From Pseudarthrobacter sulfonivorans (lineage in GTDB: Bacteria > Actinomycetota > Actinomycetes > Actinomycetales > Micrococcaceae): DNA of 64,000 nucleotides. The notes beneath the pieces are model-generated. The model did no database searches and was not told where the DNA came from. It saw only the letters and a program-made list of their open reading frames with translations. Of this stretch, positions 62,508 through 64,000 are shown one piece after another; within the stretch, counting starts at the first letter, position 1, and each line of letters begins with the position of its first letter. The stretch is taken from positions 1,984,001 through 2,048,000 of the forward strand of contig NZ_CP013747.1 in the NCBI RefSeq assembly GCF_001484605.1. Direction: 5' to 3'. Made by a program: the position numbers and the translations under genes.

Positions 62508-63632
62508 TCAGGCGCCTTCCAGAACCTGGCTGGTAGCCCAGGCCACGTATTTTGCCGCGTTGGCGACGGCGTCTTCCGGGCTGGCCGCGACATCCAGCAG
62601 CTGCGCGGCGGCTACCACGCCGTGCGCCGCGAGGTCCTCGGGCGTCACCAGGATCCGCCCCGCCACCACGATCACCGGGATCCCGCGTTCCCGGGCTGCG
62701 TCGGCGAGCGCGATGGGGGCCTTGCCGGTCAGCGACTGCGAGTCCATGGAACCCTCGCCGGTGATCACCAGGTCGGCGTTGTCCAGCTGGCTTGCGAGGC
62801 CGGTGAGCCCGGCGACGAGCGCGAACCCGCCTTCCAGCCGGGCGTTGGTGAAGGCAAGGAACGACGCCGGGAAGCCGCCCGCCGCCCCGGCTCCCGGGAT
62901 GTTGACGTCCCGGCCAGTGGCCTCCCGGAGTACGGACGCCCAGTTGCGGAGACCGGCGTCGAGCTGTTCCATTGCCTCGTCGTCGGCGCCCTTCTGGGCC
63001 CCGAAGACGTGGGCCGCGCCTGTGGGGCCATAGAGAGGGTTCTGGACGTCCACGGCGATCCTGAACGAGGCGGCGGACAGGCGCGGGTCCAGTCCGGTGG
63101 TGTCGAGGGCTGCAACGTCGGCGAGTGATCCGCCGCCCAGCGGAACAACGTTGCCGGCGGCGTCCAGCGGCTTGAGTCCCAGCGCACGCAGGGCGCCGCT
63201 GCCGCCGTCGGTCATGGCCGATCCGCCCAGGCCCAGCACAATCTCGGTGGCTCCAGCGTCGAGGGCCGCGGCGATCAGCTGTCCGCAGCCGTAGCTGTGG
63301 GCCCGCAGGGCGTTGGCGGGGGTGGGCTCCATCTCGGCCAGGCCGGAGGCCTGCGCCGTCTCGATGACGGCGGTAGCACCGTCGTCGGCGTTCTTCCGGA
63401 TGGCCCAGGCGGCGCCCACGGGGGCGAGGATGGGACCCACGACGGCGTTGAGCCGCTCCTCGTAGCCGGCCGAAACGGCAGCCTCCAGGGTTCCTTCACC
63501 GCCGTCGGCGATGGGAAACTGGTTGGCGACGGCGTCCGGGTAGACGCGCAGCGCACCTTCGGCGATGGCGGCGGCGGCCTCCGCGGCGGTGAGCGAGCCC
63601 TTGAACTTGTCCGGAGCGATGAGAATGCGCAT
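62508..63632 (-). CDS. Glycerate kinase
   Basis: Phosphorylates glycerate to 2- or 3-phosphoglycerate (garK/glxK type). The 374-residue protein has the N-terminal MRILIAPDKFKGSLTA, PIADGGEGTLEA, LGLGGSAMTDGGSGALRALG and DLVITGEGSMDSQSLTGKAP. ATG 63632 starts the conserved sequence; ATG 63641 and 63683 are longer options. Likely feeds photorespiratory, glyoxylate or sugar-acid carbon into glycolysis. Confidence 0.92.
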   Translation of the reverse strand: MRILIAPDKFKGSLTAAEAAAAIAEGALRVYPDAVANQFPIADGGEGTLEAAVSAGYEERLNAVVGPILAPVGAAWAIRKNADDGATAVIETAQASGLAEMEPTPANALRAHSYGCGQLIAAALDAGATEIVLGLGGSAMTDGGSGALRALGLKPLDAAGNVVPLGGGSLADVAALDTTGLDPRLSAASFRIAVDVQNPLYGPTGAAHVFGAQKGADDEAMEQLDAGLRNWASVLREATGRDVNIPGAGAAGGFPASFLAFTNARLEGGFALVAGLTGLASQLDNADLVITGEGSMDSQSLTGKAPIALADAARERGIPVIVVAGRILVTPEDLAAHGVVAAAQLLDVAASPEDAVANAAKYVAWATSQVLEGA

Positions 63633-63704
63633 GCCGTCCATCATGCCAGCCGCGTCCGGGAAAGCGCTTGCCCAATCCGACATGCGGACAGCACGGGACG
63701 CCCC

Positions 63705-64000
63705 CTACCGGCCGGCGTCGGGATCCTTAGCCTTGAGCACCGCAAAGTAACCCGGTATGCGGCTGTTCCCCCCGGCGTCCATCAGCGGGTTGGTCTCGAT
63801 GGTCGCGGCCCCGTCCTCCACCAGCGTCCACCGGTCCCTGGGCATCACACGGGCGAGCTCCTGCGGTCCGAAGTGGCCCGGCATGGGCAGTGTCCGGATC
63901 GCGAGCTCCAGCGGGGCCGGGATGCTCCGCAGCGACGCACCCAGATGCGCGACGTACTCCACCGGGTTGCCCTGGAAGTTAGTCTCCGCCAGGAAGACTG
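63705..64000 (-). CDS. C-terminal part of a probable SAM-dependent methyltransferase
   Basis: The minus frame is open to the window edge and ends at 63705. Seen are VFLAETNFQGNPVEYVAHLG, ASLRSIPAPLELAIRTLPMP, GHFGPQELARVMPRDRW and NSRIPGYFAVLK. The first segment looks like the beta-5 strand of class I methyltransferases, but the SAM-binding part is outside the window, so the assignment is tentative. Confidence 0.5.
   Translation of the reverse strand, partial: VFLAETNFQGNPVEYVAHLGASLRSIPAPLELAIRTLPMPGHFGPQELARVMPRDRWTLVEDGAATIETNPLMDAGGNSRIPGYFAVLKAKDPDAGR

Noticed and set aside
1..64000. CRISPR arrays, tRNA or rRNA genes
   Set aside because: No regularly spaced direct repeats with unique spacers, no cloverleaf-like sequence and no ribosomal RNA signatures were seen on reading both strands.

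Overview
The window is chromosomal DNA of a high-GC actinobacterium, most likely an Arthrobacter or Pseudarthrobacter-type member of the Micrococcales. The signs are an Lsr2 nucleoid protein, ANTAR-domain regulators, frequent GTG and TTG starts, leaderless promoters, many 1-8 bp gene overlaps, and the arrangement ppa/dacB/DUF2342 protease/tilS/hpt/ftsH/folEPBK/DUF3180/PH proteins/DUF2520/panC/lysS/lsr2, which is a typical actinobacterial housekeeping neighbourhood. No tRNA, rRNA, CRISPR array or replication origin was seen.

Layout. 1-4253 (minus strand) holds a secreted PxKF-domain protein cut by the window edge and frame-broken near its signal peptide, then lsr2, a 59-residue membrane protein and lysS. 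4321-11600 is an accessory block: three paralogous alpha/beta hydrolases with leaderless-type promoters, a DHA2 multidrug transporter, a beta-lactamase-fold protein, a TetR regulator and a frame-broken GAF-ANTAR gene. 11606-20646 is a folate/pantothenate/FtsH block on the minus strand. 20824-28430 is a sugar cluster: an ABC importer without its own ATPase, a GH91 enzyme without signal peptide, a LacI regulator and an intracellular GH32 fructosidase. It lies between ftsH and hpt, which are close neighbours in many relatives. 28641-35283 resumes the backbone (hpt, tilS, DUF2342 protease, dacB, ppa), interrupted by one lipoprotein gene. 35375-43480 is mixed: esterase, MacAB-like exporter, regulators, HAD phosphatase and a DUF559-type gene remnant. 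43483-53766 carries serS, a diacylglycerol kinase-like protein, pheA, rhodanese, a peptidase E homologue overlapping an amidase, a NERD protein and pgm. 53767-55503 contains an IS110-family element set between palindromic repeats. 55502-64000 has a RutE-like reductase, a uracil/xanthine permease, an SGNH hydrolase behind a GAF-ANTAR regulator, small membrane proteins, glycerate kinase and an incomplete gene at the edge.

How the genes work together. The strongest system-level reading is the GH91/GH32 cluster. The solute-binding lipoprotein and two permeases would import a fructose disaccharide such as difructose anhydride or a short inulin oligosaccharide. The cytoplasmic GH91 enzyme would open the anhydride to inulobiose and GH32 would release fructose. 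A 17-bp palindrome and phased TTTTGGC repeats upstream of the binding-protein gene are the likely control sites. The folate genes (folE, folP, folB, folK) form a near-continuous unit behind ftsH, with a possible leaderless internal promoter in front of folE.

Other signals not explained by genes are two closely related long palindromes at 6985-7047 and 35296-35358, a pair of palindromes downstream of hpt, an inverted-repeat pair that flanks the IS110 element, and an interspersed GGTTGAGCC-type repeat that has become coding sequence at the end of a PH-domain gene.
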